From Helicobacter_J cappadocius (GTDB taxonomy: Bacteria; Campylobacterota; Campylobacteria; Campylobacterales; Helicobacteraceae), in contig NZ_JAUPEV010000007.1 in assembly GCF_030686155.1 (NCBI RefSeq), positions 32,937 through 96,936 on the forward strand: 64,000 nt of DNA, in the 5' to 3' direction. Positions 8,911 through 18,041 of the stretch are shown piece after piece; positions within the stretch are counted from its first letter, which is position 1; the number at the start of each line of letters is the position of its first letter. A model generated the notes under the pieces. The model was given only the letters and a program-made list of their open reading frames with translations. It did no database searches and was not told where the DNA came from. Both the position numbers and the translations under genes were made by a program.

Positions 8911-10530
8911 ATGAATACTTATTTTGACTCTGCAAAAAAAGCTTATAAAAATCAAGATTATAAAACCTGTATTTCTCATTGTATTGAGATATTATCTCAA
9001 GATGAAAGAGATTTTAAGGCATGGAAACTCTGTGCTTTTTGTTTATGGGAAATAGGAGAAAATCTTAAGGCGATTGAATATTTAGAGCATTCTTTGTGTA
9101 TTTTTGAGGATGATATTTTAGCTTGGGTGAGTTTAGCAGAAATGTATCGCAAGACACATCAACCTCAAAAATCCATAGAGATATTATCTCGTTTTATTCC
9201 TTCTGCTTGTGCGGATTTGTATTTTAACCTAGCTAGGGCATACACAGATATTGAAAATTTTTCTCAGGCTATAAAGTATTATAAGGAAGTTTTAATTATT
9301 TCTCCTAATGATGTGGAAGCAATGTATAATTTAGGGAATCAGTTTTTGAGAATCAAAGATATAAAAAATGCAAAAGAAATTTTTGAAAAAGCCTCAGATT
9401 TAGGGCATAAAGATTCTAAAATTAACCTAGCTTCTATTTATTGTGATATGTTTGAAGAACAAAAAGCCTTAGAAATTTATAGAAGTTTGAAAAAATCAAC
9501 ATCTGAAAATGCTCATTTTTATTTTAATTATGCAAATGCCCTCAAATATGCCCTCAACTTCAGAGAATCAAAAAAAATGTATAAAAAAGCTATTTCTATG
9601 ACTATTGACCCTGCTTTTTTGGTTAATTATGCTTATTTGATATTGAGTTTGGGTGAATATCAAGAAGGTTTTATGTCTTATCAAGGGCGATTACTGTTTG
9701 AAAATATATTACCCATGGGCGTAGATAAAAAACGCGTTTTACTCCCATTTGATAGAGAGATTGGACAAAAAAATATCCTCATCTATCATGAGCAAGGATT
9801 TGGAGATACCTTGATGTTCTCGCGTTTTATTGATAAGCTTATTTCATTGGGCAAAAACGTACAGATTCTTCCTCAACCAGAACTTGTAAGTCTTTTTTGT
9901 GACAGATGGGGGGAGAGGGTGAAAAAACATCACCGCGAAATTACATCTTATGATATAGCTTTTTCTATTCCTTCGCTCCCTTATGTTTTGGGAGAGGGGC
10001 TTTTTGAGTTAAATCTTTGCAATAAGGTGTCTCCACTTTGTCTAAAAGAAATCAATAAAATAGGTGTATTTTTTACTTCTGTTTCAAACTCTAAGGATTC
10101 TATGCAAAGATCTATCCCTCCAGAGAAGCTTTTAGAATGCCTGAAGAGGTTTGAAATATATTCGCTTCAGCCTGAAGGCACAGCAATAAATGTATGCAAA
10201 AAGTTTGATGCTATAGATTTATCTAGCAAAATAACAGATTTCAAATCCACTCTGAAATATCTCAAAAAATTAGATTTACTCATTACTATAGATTCTGCAA
10301 TAGCTCATTTAGCTGGGAGTTATGGTATTCCTACGATTGTATTGTTACCCAAAAGATATGATTGGAGGTGGGGAAAACTAGGACAGAGTAATTTTAAGGA
10401 TGGTTTATTTGTCGGAGTAAGATCAAATTGGTATCATTGTGTTATAGGTATTGCACAAGAAGAAAATGGGGATTGGAATAAGGTATTGGAGATTTTGAAA
10501 AATTTTTTAAATGGAGCATATAATGTTTGA
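8911..10530 (+). CDS. TPR protein with glycosyltransferase-9/OGT-like C-terminal domain
   Basis: The product of 539 residues starts MNTYFDSAKKAYKNQDYKTC. An upstream GTG-type start would fall inside the flaA terminator, so I rejected it. Roughly residues 1-260 form tandem tetratricopeptide repeats (for example YNLGNQFLRIKDIKNAKEIFEKA). From about 275 on, ILIYHEQGFGDTLMFSRF and later TIDSAIAHLAGSYGIPTIVL followed by KRYDWRWG match the TPR-linked family 9/41-type glycosyltransferase fold. These patterns imply a nucleotide-sugar or sugar-binding site, but the activity is unproven. Its place between flaA and magIII suggests a role in flagellin modification or filament assembly, which is inference. 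It overlaps magIII by 8 nt. Confidence 0.75.
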   Translation: MNTYFDSAKKAYKNQDYKTCISHCIEILSQDERDFKAWKLCAFCLWEIGENLKAIEYLEHSLCIFEDDILAWVSLAEMYRKTHQPQKSIEILSRFIPSACADLYFNLARAYTDIENFSQAIKYYKEVLIISPNDVEAMYNLGNQFLRIKDIKNAKEIFEKASDLGHKDSKINLASIYCDMFEEQKALEIYRSLKKSTSENAHFYFNYANALKYALNFRESKKMYKKAISMTIDPAFLVNYAYLILSLGEYQEGFMSYQGRLLFENILPMGVDKKRVLLPFDREIGQKNILIYHEQGFGDTLMFSRFIDKLISLGKNVQILPQPELVSLFCDRWGERVKKHHREITSYDIAFSIPSLPYVLGEGLFELNLCNKVSPLCLKEINKIGVFFTSVSNSKDSMQRSIPPEKLLECLKRFEIYSLQPEGTAINVCKKFDAIDLSSKITDFKSTLKYLKKLDLLITIDSAIAHLAGSYGIPTIVLLPKRYDWRWGKLGQSNFKDGLFVGVRSNWYHCVIGIAQEENGDWNKVLEILKNFLNGAYNV

Positions 10531-11176
10531 TAGCTATGATATTTTAGTTGCCTTAAAAAAACTTGATTTGCTTACACATAGAGATTCTTGGTGGTGGCCT
10601 AATGCTCTTAGTTTTGAAGTGGTGGTTGGAGCTATCTTGACTCAAAATACAAAGTGGGAAAATGTAGAAAAATCTTTACAATCTTTAAAAAATCATTTGA
10701 TCTTGAGCGATAATGAAAGCAGTTTGAAAAATATAGCACAAATGAATCCAGATGTTTTGGCATCTCATATCGCTTCTAGTGGTTTTTTAAATCAAAAATC
10801 TGTCAGGCTTATTTTATTGTGTCAGAATATTTTAGATGATTTTGGGAGTTTTGATGTGTTTCTCAGCAATGTTGATAGGCAATGGCTCTTATCTCAAAAA
10901 GGTATCGGCAAAGAAAGTGCCGATAGCATTTTGAATTATGCTTGTGCAAAAGAAGTGATGGTGGTGGATAAATATACTTATAAATTTTTGTGTTCCTTGG
11001 GGGTGGATATACCAGATTATGATGAATTGCAGAGCTATTTTCAAAATGGAATCAATGCAAACATAAAAAGAACCCTTGAACTTTATGACAATAAAATTCC
11101 CCTAGCACAGATTTATGCTAGATTTCACGGCAAAATAGTAGAATTTTCAAAAAAGAAAATGAAATTGGAGCTATAG
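10523..11176 (+). CDS. magIII: 3-methyladenine DNA glycosylase, endonuclease III superfamily
   Basis: MagIII removes alkylated adenine from DNA in base-excision repair. The 217-residue protein shows a helix-hairpin-helix (LSQKGIGKESADSIL) followed by the DKYTYKFL region with the superfamily's catalytic aspartate. The MFDSYDILVALKKLDLL and WWWPNAL start is the pattern I recall from H. pylori MagIII, which also lies close to flaA. Unlike true endonuclease III, no C-terminal four-cysteine iron-sulfur cluster is seen. I chose ATG 10523, not 10511, because it matches the family start and overlaps the preceding stop. Confidence 0.88.
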   Translation: MFDSYDILVALKKLDLLTHRDSWWWPNALSFEVVVGAILTQNTKWENVEKSLQSLKNHLILSDNESSLKNIAQMNPDVLASHIASSGFLNQKSVRLILLCQNILDDFGSFDVFLSNVDRQWLLSQKGIGKESADSILNYACAKEVMVVDKYTYKFLCSLGVDIPDYDELQSYFQNGINANIKRTLELYDNKIPLAQIYARFHGKIVEFSKKKMKLEL

Positions 11177-12475
11177 ATGAAAAACCCTTTAGAAATCTTT
11201 GAAGAGATTGCTTGTATTCCACATATTAGCTTTCACACTCAGGAGTTATTTGAATGGATAGTGAGATTTGCTAACAGTTGTGGTTATGGTGTGCAAACTG
11301 ATAAGACGGGGAATATCTATGCTTTTGGTAAAAATCCTCGATTTTGTTTGCAGTCTCATTATGATATGGTTGGAGTTGGAGAGGCAAACAAACAAAAACC
11401 TCTTGAGCTTTATATAGAAGATAATTTTTTGAAAGCAAAAAATTCATCTTTAGGTGCAGATAACGGCATAGGAGTTGCCATGCAGCTGTATCTAATGCAA
11501 AAATATAAAGATTTGGAATTTTTGTTCACTAACAATGAAGAAGTCGGACTTTTAGGAGCGAAATCTCTTGAGATGAAGATAATATCTCATAGACTTATCA
11601 ATATAGATTCTGAAAGTTTTGGTGAGATCATATTGGGCTGTGCAGGAGGTTATGATATGAATGTGGTGTTTGATTTGAAAAGTGATAAATCTTTTTATAA
11701 AAACACTTATCAAATTACAGCCAGAGGGTTTCAAGGCGGACATAGCGGGGTCGATATACACAAAGATATTAAAAATGCCATCGTTGAAATATGTTATTTT
11801 ATTGACAAGGTTGATGGGGGGATTTGCAGTATTGTTGCAGGAGAAAAAATCAACTCTATACCCGTGAATTCACAAGCAATAATAAAAACAAATCAAATCA
11901 TCAATTCTTCAGAAGATTTTTTGGTTCAAGAGATAAAATCAACTTCTGTTTGTTATGATAAAAAAGCAATCATAGATTTTATCTTAGGTATCCAAAATGG
12001 AGTTAGACTCAAAGATGGTGATGATGTGATTGATTCTGTGAATATTTCATTGCTTTCTCAAGAAAAATCTAAGATAAAAATTTCTCTAATGGGGAGGTCA
12101 AATACAAAATCATTATTAGATAATAGTCTGCTTGAAGCCCAAAAATTGGCAAAAAGAATCGATCCAAATGCACAGATAACAATTGATGATTTTTATTTTC
12201 CTTGGCAGAGAAATATATCAGATGATGATGAATTTTTAAGAAGTGTCAAAAATGCTTTTGGAGATCATTTTGTCAAAGTATGTCAAATTCACGCTGGATT
12301 AGAATGTGGTATATTACAGGAAAGATTTGAGGCGATGGGAAAAAAAGATGTCAAAATGCTCTCTATAGGACCTACGATACTTTCCCCGCATTCAGTAAAT
12401 GAGCGATTAGATATAAATTCTTTTAAAAGTTTTTCTAAAGTCTTGGAGAATTTAGTAGAAAATTATAAAATATAG
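11177..12475 (+). CDS. pepD: Aminoacyl-histidine dipeptidase (PepD, M20 family)
   Basis: This is a cytoplasmic zinc dipeptidase that splits Xaa-His and other dipeptides. The 432-residue product starts immediately after magIII (no gap). It has the M20 metal ligands in SHYDMVG (His61, Asp63), LGADNG (Asp95), NNEEVG (Glu-Glu), NIDSE and a late PHSVNE histidine. A lid/dimerisation domain (RGFQGGHSGVD) lies in the middle. Length is a little short of the E. coli enzyme (about 485) but the core is complete. Confidence 0.88.
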   Translation: MKNPLEIFEEIACIPHISFHTQELFEWIVRFANSCGYGVQTDKTGNIYAFGKNPRFCLQSHYDMVGVGEANKQKPLELYIEDNFLKAKNSSLGADNGIGVAMQLYLMQKYKDLEFLFTNNEEVGLLGAKSLEMKIISHRLINIDSESFGEIILGCAGGYDMNVVFDLKSDKSFYKNTYQITARGFQGGHSGVDIHKDIKNAIVEICYFIDKVDGGICSIVAGEKINSIPVNSQAIIKTNQIINSSEDFLVQEIKSTSVCYDKKAIIDFILGIQNGVRLKDGDDVIDSVNISLLSQEKSKIKISLMGRSNTKSLLDNSLLEAQKLAKRIDPNAQITIDDFYFPWQRNISDDDEFLRSVKNAFGDHFVKVCQIHAGLECGILQERFEAMGKKDVKMLSIGPTILSPHSVNERLDINSFKSFSKVLENLVENYKI

Positions 12476-12496
12476 TTTTTATTGAAGGGATTAATA

Positions 12497-13117
12497 ATGA
12501 AAAGATTGATTTTAGTGATGTTTATTTTGGGAAATATAACCGCTTTTGCTGAAAGCACAAATGCAATAAAAGAAGAAACTCCAAAGTTGCAATTAAAACC
12601 AAATGAGCCTAATCATATCTATGGGGCTTTTAAGATAGGTTATGTTTATCAAAATTTGAGTTCTGCAAATATCCCTCTAAAAAACGGAGAAAACTCTTAT
12701 AATTTTTCTTCAAATAATGCTTATTTTGGGCTAGAGAGAGGTTGGGTTGGAGGACCTAAAAAAATGCTGCTCATCGGAGGGTATTTAGATGCTGGAGCAG
12801 GTGATACATACTATTTGTCAGCAGGAGGAAGCTTTGGGTTGCGTTTGCTTGATGGATGGGTTATACCAAAAATTTCATTAGGCTATCAGATGGAGCATTT
12901 AGGGTTGCCTAAGGATTCAGATCAGTATAATATTCAATCAGGGGTAGGCACTATTGGTGTGTTTGTAAATGTAATACAGGGATTTGGCATCAACCTAGAA
13001 GCAAGGGCAGGAATTCCTTTTACTATAATGCGAGGCGATCAGGCTTCTGTTTATGGAAATCCAAAATTTGATATGTATCAAGTGATGGTTAGTTTTTCAT
13101 TTTTTGATTTTGAGTAG
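12497..13117 (+). CDS. Small outer-membrane beta-barrel protein, unknown function
   Basis: The 206-residue product starts at ATG 12497, 6 nt after AAGGGA. An earlier TTG at 12482 is less likely because it would put extra residues before the signal peptide. MKRLILVMFILGNITAFAES is a clear Sec signal. The mature part alternates Gly/aromatic strands (IYGAFKIGYVYQN, YYLSAGGSFGLRL) and ends in SFSFFDFE, as in small 8-strand barrels. I recognise no specific family. The tetraheme protein starts 3 nt after the stop, so the two are likely cotranscribed. Confidence 0.7.
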   Translation: MKRLILVMFILGNITAFAESTNAIKEETPKLQLKPNEPNHIYGAFKIGYVYQNLSSANIPLKNGENSYNFSSNNAYFGLERGWVGGPKKMLLIGGYLDAGAGDTYYLSAGGSFGLRLLDGWVIPKISLGYQMEHLGLPKDSDQYNIQSGVGTIGVFVNVIQGFGINLEARAGIPFTIMRGDQASVYGNPKFDMYQVMVSFSFFDFE

Positions 13118-13120
13118 CGT

Positions 13121-13483
13121 TTGGGAAGAATCTTATTTTATTTATTTGCTTTTATTCAGTTGAGTTTTGCTTGTAGTGGTGATTGTGCAAGTTGTCATTA
13201 TAAACTTGATTACAAACATGATAGCAGACACTCTCCAATGCTTGGTTGTAAAACTTGCCATACTGATGAAAAGATGGCGCAGCTAAATATGGGTGATACA
13301 TGCGGTCAGGATTGCTTTGCTTGTCATAGTGCAGATAAGCTAAATAACCCAGCTTTGCAATCTTCGCACGGAATGATAAGAGAGTGTATTTCTTGCCATC
13401 AGGATATTGAGAAAAATTCTAAAATTCTTGATAAGAGTATTTTTTTAAAAGGACTTGATAATAATTTCTTTCAGACAAAATAG
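13121..13483 (+). CDS. Small periplasmic tetraheme c-type cytochrome
   Basis: The 120-residue product has an N-terminal hydrophobic signal (ILFYLFAFIQLSFA) and four heme c sites: CASCH, CKTCH, CFACH and CISCH, with extra His residues as distal ligands. It should shuttle electrons in the periplasm. The only in-frame start near the previous stop is TTG 13121, and no strong ribosome-binding site is visible, so translation may be coupled to the upstream barrel gene. The partner oxidoreductase is not evident in the window. It may belong to the class III/NapC-associated multiheme proteins, but the fold cannot be told from sequence alone. Confidence 0.78.
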   Translation: MGRILFYLFAFIQLSFACSGDCASCHYKLDYKHDSRHSPMLGCKTCHTDEKMAQLNMGDTCGQDCFACHSADKLNNPALQSSHGMIRECISCHQDIEKNSKILDKSIFLKGLDNNFFQTK

Positions 13484-13585
13484 TTACTGATTGTAATCTT
13501 CTGCGAAAAATCTATTATTTTTATATGTTAAATTCATACAATATACTATAGGATTAATCTAGCTGTACAAAAAAGAGGAGATGAT

Positions 13586-14914
13586 ATGCTAAAGGAAGAA
13601 GGCGTAAAAAAACCCTTGATTATTAGGCTTGGAACAAGTCTTGTATTTTGGGTATTAGTGGGTATTATTGCGGGGATTGTTGTGGGGGTGATGGATCCAC
13701 AGTGGGGGATTTCCACTAAAAGCTGGACGATTGATCCATTTCTAAAAGCACTTAAATGGCTCATAGGACCTATTATTTTTCTTACTCTTATTTGCGGAAT
13801 TGTGGGGCTAGAGAGTCTAAAATCGCTAGGAAGCTTGGGTATTAAGGCGGTTATTTATTTTGAAGTAGTGAGTACTCTAGCTTTGGTAGTTGGGGTAGGT
13901 TTTGGTGAGCTTTTTAGGCCTGGTCACGGAATGGGACTAGATGTAAACGCACTAGATGCTACTTCTGTGGCACAATACACCTCTGGTGGAAAAACTGAGC
14001 ATATTGGTTCTTTGAAGTCAATTTTAATGGGTGCGATTCCTTCTGATCCCATCACTCCATTTTTAACTGGAAACACTCTTCAAGTTTTGTTTATGGCGAT
14101 TGTTATTTCTATTGTGATTTTATTTTTGAGTCAAAAGACAAAAGAAAAAATCATCAAGCCATTAGAAAAAGCACAGAATTTCTTTTTCAAGCTTTTGACT
14201 ATTTTGATTTACTATAGCCCTGTAGCGACATTTGGAGCGATGGCATTTTTAATAGGTAAATTTGGAGCAGAAACGCTTTATAATATGGTGTATTTGTTGT
14301 TTGTCATGCTGTTTTGTTGCTTGGTCTTTATATTTGTTGTTTTGGGTATTATCTGTGCGATGGCTAAGGTTAATATTTTCAAATATATGCGTTTTATCGC
14401 ACGAGAAGTGTTGGTTGTGTTTGCTACAAGTTCTTCGGAAACAGCTCTTGCTCCCTTGATGAGAAAACTCGAAAAAGCTGGAATTAACAAAGGAGCTGTG
14501 GGGCTTGTAGTTCCAGCGGGGTATTCTTTTAATCTTGATTGCACCAACATATACCTCGCACTCAGCGTTATTTTTCTCTCCCAAGCTTTTGGTATACCCT
14601 TGAGTTTGGAACAAACTATTAGTATGCTCATTATTTTAATGGTAACTTCTAAAGGTGCAGTAGGAGTTTCAGGTTCTGGATTTATTGTTTTGGCCGGGAC
14701 ACTTCAAGCAATGGGAACAGGACCAGGAACGATTCCTGCAGTAACTGTTGCAGCACTACTTGGTGTGGATAAGTTTATGAGCGATATGCGTGCTGTGGGA
14801 AATTTGTGTGGAAACTCTGTGGCTTGTATGGTGGTATCGATTTGGGACAAAAAGGTTGATATGCAAAAATTTCGCTACGCACTTGATCATCCTGATGAAT
14901 TTAAGGTTATTTGA
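13586..14914 (+). CDS. Dicarboxylate/amino-acid:cation symporter (DAACS family)
   Basis: This inner-membrane protein takes up C4-dicarboxylates or glutamate/aspartate with Na+ or H+. The 442-residue product has about eight hydrophobic helices plus two re-entrant loops. It shows the family signatures ATSSSETALAPLMRKLE (serine-rich hairpin), PAGYSFNLDCTNIYL and the late SMLIILMVTSKGAVGVSG and DKFMSDMRAVGNL segments. The aspartate in FMSDMRAVGN occupies the substrate-binding position. GAGGAG precedes the ATG. DctA-like and GltP-like substrates cannot be separated by eye. It stands alone, about 100 nt after the cytochrome gene. Confidence 0.9.
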   Translation: MLKEEGVKKPLIIRLGTSLVFWVLVGIIAGIVVGVMDPQWGISTKSWTIDPFLKALKWLIGPIIFLTLICGIVGLESLKSLGSLGIKAVIYFEVVSTLALVVGVGFGELFRPGHGMGLDVNALDATSVAQYTSGGKTEHIGSLKSILMGAIPSDPITPFLTGNTLQVLFMAIVISIVILFLSQKTKEKIIKPLEKAQNFFFKLLTILIYYSPVATFGAMAFLIGKFGAETLYNMVYLLFVMLFCCLVFIFVVLGIICAMAKVNIFKYMRFIAREVLVVFATSSSETALAPLMRKLEKAGINKGAVGLVVPAGYSFNLDCTNIYLALSVIFLSQAFGIPLSLEQTISMLIILMVTSKGAVGVSGSGFIVLAGTLQAMGTGPGTIPAVTVAALLGVDKFMSDMRAVGNLCGNSVACMVVSIWDKKVDMQKFRYALDHPDEFKVI

Positions 14915-15038
14915 TTAATACAGAATAATTTGTTGAGTTTTGTGCCTGAAATTTTGAATGTGAATGTATAATTCAAAATAGACATTGCATATGCTTGTGC
15001 AATCTTCAAAAAATCTTGCCAACTCATAAAGGATACAA

Positions 15039-16061
15039 ATGATTTTTATTGATGCTTGTAAAAGAAAACAAACCCCCTACACTCCCATATGGATGATGAG
15101 ACAAGCTGGACGATATTTGGAAGAATACAAGGAAGTGCGCAAAGAAGCTGGGAGCTTCCTAGAGCTTTGCCACAATTCTACTTTGGCAGCAAAAGTAACT
15201 CTTCAACCTATAGATATTTTAGATGTTGATGCAGCGATCATTTTTAGTGATATTTTGGTCGTTCCTCTTGAAATGGGAATGCCACTAGAGTTTTTAGCTG
15301 GAGAGGGACCAAAATTTTCTTCCCGTATTTCCAATGAGGTAGATATAAAAAATCTGCAAATAGGCATCTATAAGAATCTCACCTATGTTTATGATACGCT
15401 CTCTAAGGTAAGACATGAGCTTTCAAGTCAAAAGGCATTGATAGGTTTTTGCGGTTCTGCTTGGACTTTGGCTACTTATATGATAGAAGGAGAGGGGAGT
15501 AAAACTTATACTCGTAGCAAAAAAATGCTCTATAAAGAACCAAAGCTTTTACATATGCTTTTACAAAAAATCACCGATGAGCTAAAGGGCTATTTAGAAA
15601 TGCAAATCAAGGCAGGAGCAGATGCAGTAATGGTTTTTGACTCTTGGGCAGGGGCGTTAGAAAAAGAGGCTTATTTTGAGTTTAGCTGGAAATATATGAA
15701 AGAGATCGCTTCACATTTGAAGAAAAAATTTCCAGAAGTACCTGTGATTTTATTTCCCAAGGGGATAGTTGGATATTTAGATTGTATTGATGGAGATTTT
15801 GATGTATTTGGTGTGGATTGGGGCAGTCCTATGCAGATGGCAAAACATTATTTAGGCGAGAGATATGTATTGCAAGGGAATCTTGAACCTTCCCGTTTGT
15901 ATGATAGAGAGAGTATGGAAAAAGGAGTAGATGAGATTATTGCAGTAATGGGGAAAAAAGAGGGACACATTTTCAATTTAGGGCATGGCATGTTGCCAGA
16001 TCTTCCTAGAGAAAATGCGATAGCTTTGGTTCAAATGGTGAGAGAAAAAACTAAAAGATAA
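15039..16061 (+). CDS. hemE: Uroporphyrinogen decarboxylase
   Basis: HemE removes four acetate carboxyl groups from uroporphyrinogen III to give coproporphyrinogen III in heme synthesis. The 340-residue TIM-barrel enzyme has the N-terminal signature TPIWMMRQAGRYLEEY, followed by SDILVVPLEMGM with the catalytic aspartate, and GFCGSAWTLATYMIEG. It ends with HGMLPDLPRENAIALV. Length is typical. It stands between the symporter and a small lipoprotein gene. Confidence 0.96.
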   Translation: MIFIDACKRKQTPYTPIWMMRQAGRYLEEYKEVRKEAGSFLELCHNSTLAAKVTLQPIDILDVDAAIIFSDILVVPLEMGMPLEFLAGEGPKFSSRISNEVDIKNLQIGIYKNLTYVYDTLSKVRHELSSQKALIGFCGSAWTLATYMIEGEGSKTYTRSKKMLYKEPKLLHMLLQKITDELKGYLEMQIKAGADAVMVFDSWAGALEKEAYFEFSWKYMKEIASHLKKKFPEVPVILFPKGIVGYLDCIDGDFDVFGVDWGSPMQMAKHYLGERYVLQGNLEPSRLYDRESMEKGVDEIIAVMGKKEGHIFNLGHGMLPDLPRENAIALVQMVREKTKR

Positions 16062-16135
16062 TAATTATTATTTAATAAATATTAGTAATTTATATTTATA
16101 ATCCTAGATATAAAATGTATATCAAAGGATTAAAG

Positions 16136-16279
16136 ATGAAAACATTGATTTTGGCTTCAACTATAGGAATCGCTTTAATGAGTGGATGTGCTGGAATAAA
16201 TTCAAATTACGAGGCTTTTGGTGTAGCCAAACAGCCCCAGCATTTATCAGGATCTACTCTTTGGCTACCTAGACAATAG
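16136..16279 (+). CDS. Small lipoprotein, 47 aa
   Basis: A short reading frame starts at ATG 16136, shortly after an AAAGGATTAAAG stretch that provides a ribosome-binding site. The product begins MKTLILASTIGIALMSGCAG, a clear lipoprotein signal with lipobox LMSGC. The mature peptide would be only about 30 residues, ending STLWLPRQ. I do not recognise the family. It lies 74 nt after hemE and converges on tpsB. It may be a real surface or periplasmic lipopeptide; absence of a homologue would lower confidence. Confidence 0.6.
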   Translation: MKTLILASTIGIALMSGCAGINSNYEAFGVAKQPQHLSGSTLWLPRQ

Positions 16280-16299
16280 ATTTATTGGGTATAAATTTT

Positions 16300-17991
16300 T
16301 TACCAATTCACTCCCGCAAAAAAAAATAGACTCTGTGTGGGGGCTTTATAAGGATTGTAAAATGGTAGATAACCCCAGAGTTGTGCATTGAAATATTTGG
16401 AGAGAAGTTGAATACCAACTCCTCCTCCTGATAAGAATCCGCTACTTTGATTATCTCCTACAATATCTCTAACATACCCCATATCTATACCCAAACTTGG
16501 AGCTAGGGTGATTCTCCAAAAATTAGGTAGATACATCATTAGATCATTACGATAAAGCACCCCCATTTGACCGCTTAGGCTGAAGTGATTGAACCCTCTG
16601 ACGCTATAGCGTCCACCGATAGTCATTTTTTCACTTGCATAGAGCTGATCTCTTGAAATTTGAGTTTTGATAGTGGAATTATAAACAAATAGGCTTTTCC
16701 ATAAACTAAAAGGGTGATAGATATATAGATTTACGCTAGGAATTGTATATACATAAGAACTTTTATTATAGTTTTGATTAGAAGTAAATATCGGTACTCC
16801 TTGTATCAAACTCAAAATAAGATTAAATTGAGAATTTCCTACATATCTTTTATAGCTGACAAAAGCTGAAATTTCTGCTAATTTTTTTGTTTGCACATCT
16901 AGTTTGATATTTTCTAAATAGTTGTCTGAAAATCTGCTAGAAACTCCAATTCCAAATGAAAGCTGATTTTTTGCATTCACATGGGCTAGATAGGTTGCCT
17001 TAAAATCTCCGTTTATGGATTTACCACTATATACAGGGGAAATTCCATAGAATATGAGTTGATTTGCATTGTGTGCATAAGAAGAGTCAAATTGAAATAG
17101 AAATCTCCTGATGGGGATAGAATAGCTCAAAGAAGCATAATAGCTGTGATCGATTTTTGAAATAGGCATGGAACCTAGCAAATAAACTTGTAAACTATCG
17201 GCTAAATGAAGAGGATTTTCTATTCCTAGAAGAAATGTCCCTTCATAGCCTTCTTTCAGACTTCCTCCGTTATCAAAAGAAGCTTGAATGAAAATAGGCA
17301 GAGATTTTACATTTGTTGCGATAAAGATTTTGCTTTCAGAGTTTTTGCTCATAGGGATGATTTTGCTCGTAGGGGACAAGTATCGTAATCGTTTCAGATT
17401 AGTGATACCTAGCTCTATAACTTGCAAATCCAATACATCGCCTTTTTTGACCCCAAAGTCTTTGCTGAAGAAAAACATCTGCCCTTCGTTGATGTATTGT
17501 ATATCACCGACAAAACCAACTTCAATTCCTATTTTTAATGTACCAGAGTTCAAATCTTGAGGTAAAAGACCAAATTTTGTGGTGATATAGCCTTTTTGTA
17601 TTGCTTTAACATTCAGCTTATTTAGAAATGTATTGATTTCTTCTGCCCCTATACAGGTGTTGAGGTATGGTTTGGTTATTTTGCGAGTGAAGGAGAATTT
17701 TTTGAGGATTTTCTGAGGTTCTTTATCTTCCATATCTAAGGGAATAAAATCAATATTTTTGATAAGAAAACACGGAGGTTTTTTTGTATTAGAGGTATCT
17801 GAAATTATGGAAGAAAAATCCAAATCAAAAGGAATGCCCTTTGATAATAATATGAGATTTTTCTTATGATGGCGGAAGAATGTATCTGAAAATATAGAAT
17901 ATAGAGATGAAAAATTCTCAGCCCTATGGATGAAGTCCTGACCACAAAGAGATGATAAGAATACCAGGATTATCAACAATAGTTTTTTCAT
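16300..17991 (-). CDS. Two-partner secretion transporter TpsB (FhaC/ShlB type)
   Basis: This Omp85-superfamily outer-membrane pore exports the TpsA protein encoded upstream. Start ATG 17991 gives 563 residues with signal peptide MKKLLLIILVFLSSLCGQ. The in-frame ATG at 18006 was rejected because it would precede the signal with MRVIY. POTRA-like modules occupy roughly residues 80-240 (FLNKLNVKAIQKGYITTKFG, then VGDIQYINEG). The C-terminal barrel carries the conserved motif TIGGRYSVRGF, whose VRGF loop reaches into the pore, and the chain ends FFFAGVNW. It is the last gene of a tpsA-omp-tpsB operon, 51 nt after the omp gene. Confidence 0.9.
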   Translation of the reverse strand: MKKLLLIILVFLSSLCGQDFIHRAENFSSLYSIFSDTFFRHHKKNLILLSKGIPFDLDFSSIISDTSNTKKPPCFLIKNIDFIPLDMEDKEPQKILKKFSFTRKITKPYLNTCIGAEEINTFLNKLNVKAIQKGYITTKFGLLPQDLNSGTLKIGIEVGFVGDIQYINEGQMFFFSKDFGVKKGDVLDLQVIELGITNLKRLRYLSPTSKIIPMSKNSESKIFIATNVKSLPIFIQASFDNGGSLKEGYEGTFLLGIENPLHLADSLQVYLLGSMPISKIDHSYYASLSYSIPIRRFLFQFDSSYAHNANQLIFYGISPVYSGKSINGDFKATYLAHVNAKNQLSFGIGVSSRFSDNYLENIKLDVQTKKLAEISAFVSYKRYVGNSQFNLILSLIQGVPIFTSNQNYNKSSYVYTIPSVNLYIYHPFSLWKSLFVYNSTIKTQISRDQLYASEKMTIGGRYSVRGFNHFSLSGQMGVLYRNDLMMYLPNFWRITLAPSLGIDMGYVRDIVGDNQSSGFLSGGGVGIQLLSKYFNAQLWGYLPFYNPYKAPTQSLFFFAGVNW

Positions 17992-18041
17992 ATATATAAC
18001 TCTCATAAATCAGATAAATAAAACTTCAGTATTACCAAATT

